Below, piece after piece: positions 6,705 to 6,945 of a stretch of 6,945 nt of DNA. Position 1 is the first letter of the stretch. The number at the start of each line of letters is the position of its first letter. The stretch comes from Treponema sp. Lineage in GTDB: Bacteria > Spirochaetota > Spirochaetia > Treponematales > Breznakiellaceae. The translations under genes were made by a program, and so were the position numbers. The notes beneath the pieces were generated by a model. It did not search any database. It saw nothing but the letters and a program-made list of their open reading frames with translations, and was not told the origin of the DNA. The stretch lies in NCBI GenBank assembly GCA_031278025.1, contig JAITLF010000148.1, positions 1-6,945 of the forward strand, in the 5' to 3' direction.

Positions 6705-6945
6705 ATGGGCAGGGAACTCTTTAAACAATTGATAGGCAATTTTGGACGGATGTGCGGACAGATACCGGACAACAGGCGGCACGGACACAATCAGCGCTAC
6801 CGGATAGCCGACATTGTGAAAAGCGCATTCGGGTGTTTTTCTTTCAACACCGGTCACTGCTGGATTACCAGCGGAAGATGAAGGAGAAACGGGGACGGAA
6901 CAATCTGGAGACGGTGTTTGGGGTAACGGAGCTGCCGTCGGACAC
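6705..6945 (+). pseudogene. Transposase, 5' part only, frame broken at a T5 run
   Basis: From ATG 6705 the frame reads MGRELFKQLIGNFGRMCGQI, then PDNRRHGHNQRYRIADIVKS and AFGC. It then leaves the conserved path and stops at TGA 6879-6881. In the -1 frame the protein continues from the T5 run (6836-6840) as FFFQHRSLLDYQRKMKEK..., ..NNLETVFGVTELPSD, open to the window end. The composite matches the N-terminus of a DDE transposase group annotated as IS4-like or ISNCY (IPD.R......Y...D...S.FA.F....PSLL.FQ....N...lFGI..IPSD). One extra T would restore a single frame, so this is a one-base deletion, a sequencing error or a -1 frameshift site. The catalytic core lies beyond the window, so completeness and activity cannot be judged. 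It is a different family from the IS30 remnant. AGGAG at 6699-6703 is unusually close to this ATG; a TTG at 6729 is a possible alternative start. Confidence 0.7.

Noticed and set aside
1..6945. CRISPR array, tRNA or rRNA genes, riboswitch
   Set aside because: I saw no regularly spaced direct repeats, no tRNA-like cloverleaf or T-loop signature, and no rRNA-like stretch; intergenic regions are short or occupied by gene remnants.

Overview
The window looks like chromosomal DNA from a spirochaete, most likely a Treponema or a close relative. This is inferred from the company the genes keep (a short SMC of about 1000 residues and a large M30-like metalloprotease lipoprotein with a spirochaete-style lipobox), together with balanced to moderately high GC. 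It is not proven from this sequence alone. Termite-gut treponemes, which are rich in IS remnants and have similar GC, would fit.

Layout. (1) Positions 1-1310 are a decayed, mobile-element-rich stretch with no intact gene on either strand. On the minus strand there is a small unrecognised gene split by a +1 frameshift at an A6 run (597 to 12). Upstream of it lies a short tail of another reading frame that overlaps it by ATGA. Above that is an eroded IS30-family transposase (about 1310 to 677), which can be followed piece by piece through stops, deletions and two late frameshifts. A 24-bp imperfect inverted repeat (23-46 / 126-149) sits inside the broken small gene. (2) Positions 1311-6572 are a clean plus-strand block: a promoter, a predicted zinc-metalloprotease lipoprotein (1387-2799), then smc (TTG start at 2910, end 5912), closely followed by a YhhN/TMEM86-like membrane protein (5931-6572). 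(3) Positions 6573-6945 hold a GC-only hairpin, a possible promoter and the 5' part of a second, unrelated transposase. Its frame is broken at a T5 run and it leaves the window at 6945.

How the genes work together. smc and the YhhN-like gene are probably co-transcribed, with an 18-nt gap and an AAGGA site between them, but no functional link between chromosome organisation and ether-lipid turnover is evident. The protease gene has its own promoter and ends in a weak stem-loop. The block reads as a stable chromosomal segment flanked by transposon debris.

The most interesting item is the SMC protein. Its ATPase head motifs are all intact, but the middle, where the hinge dimerisation domain should be, holds about 100 residues in which I cannot find hinge motifs or a Rad50-type CXXC hook. 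I found no convincing undescribed multi-gene system.
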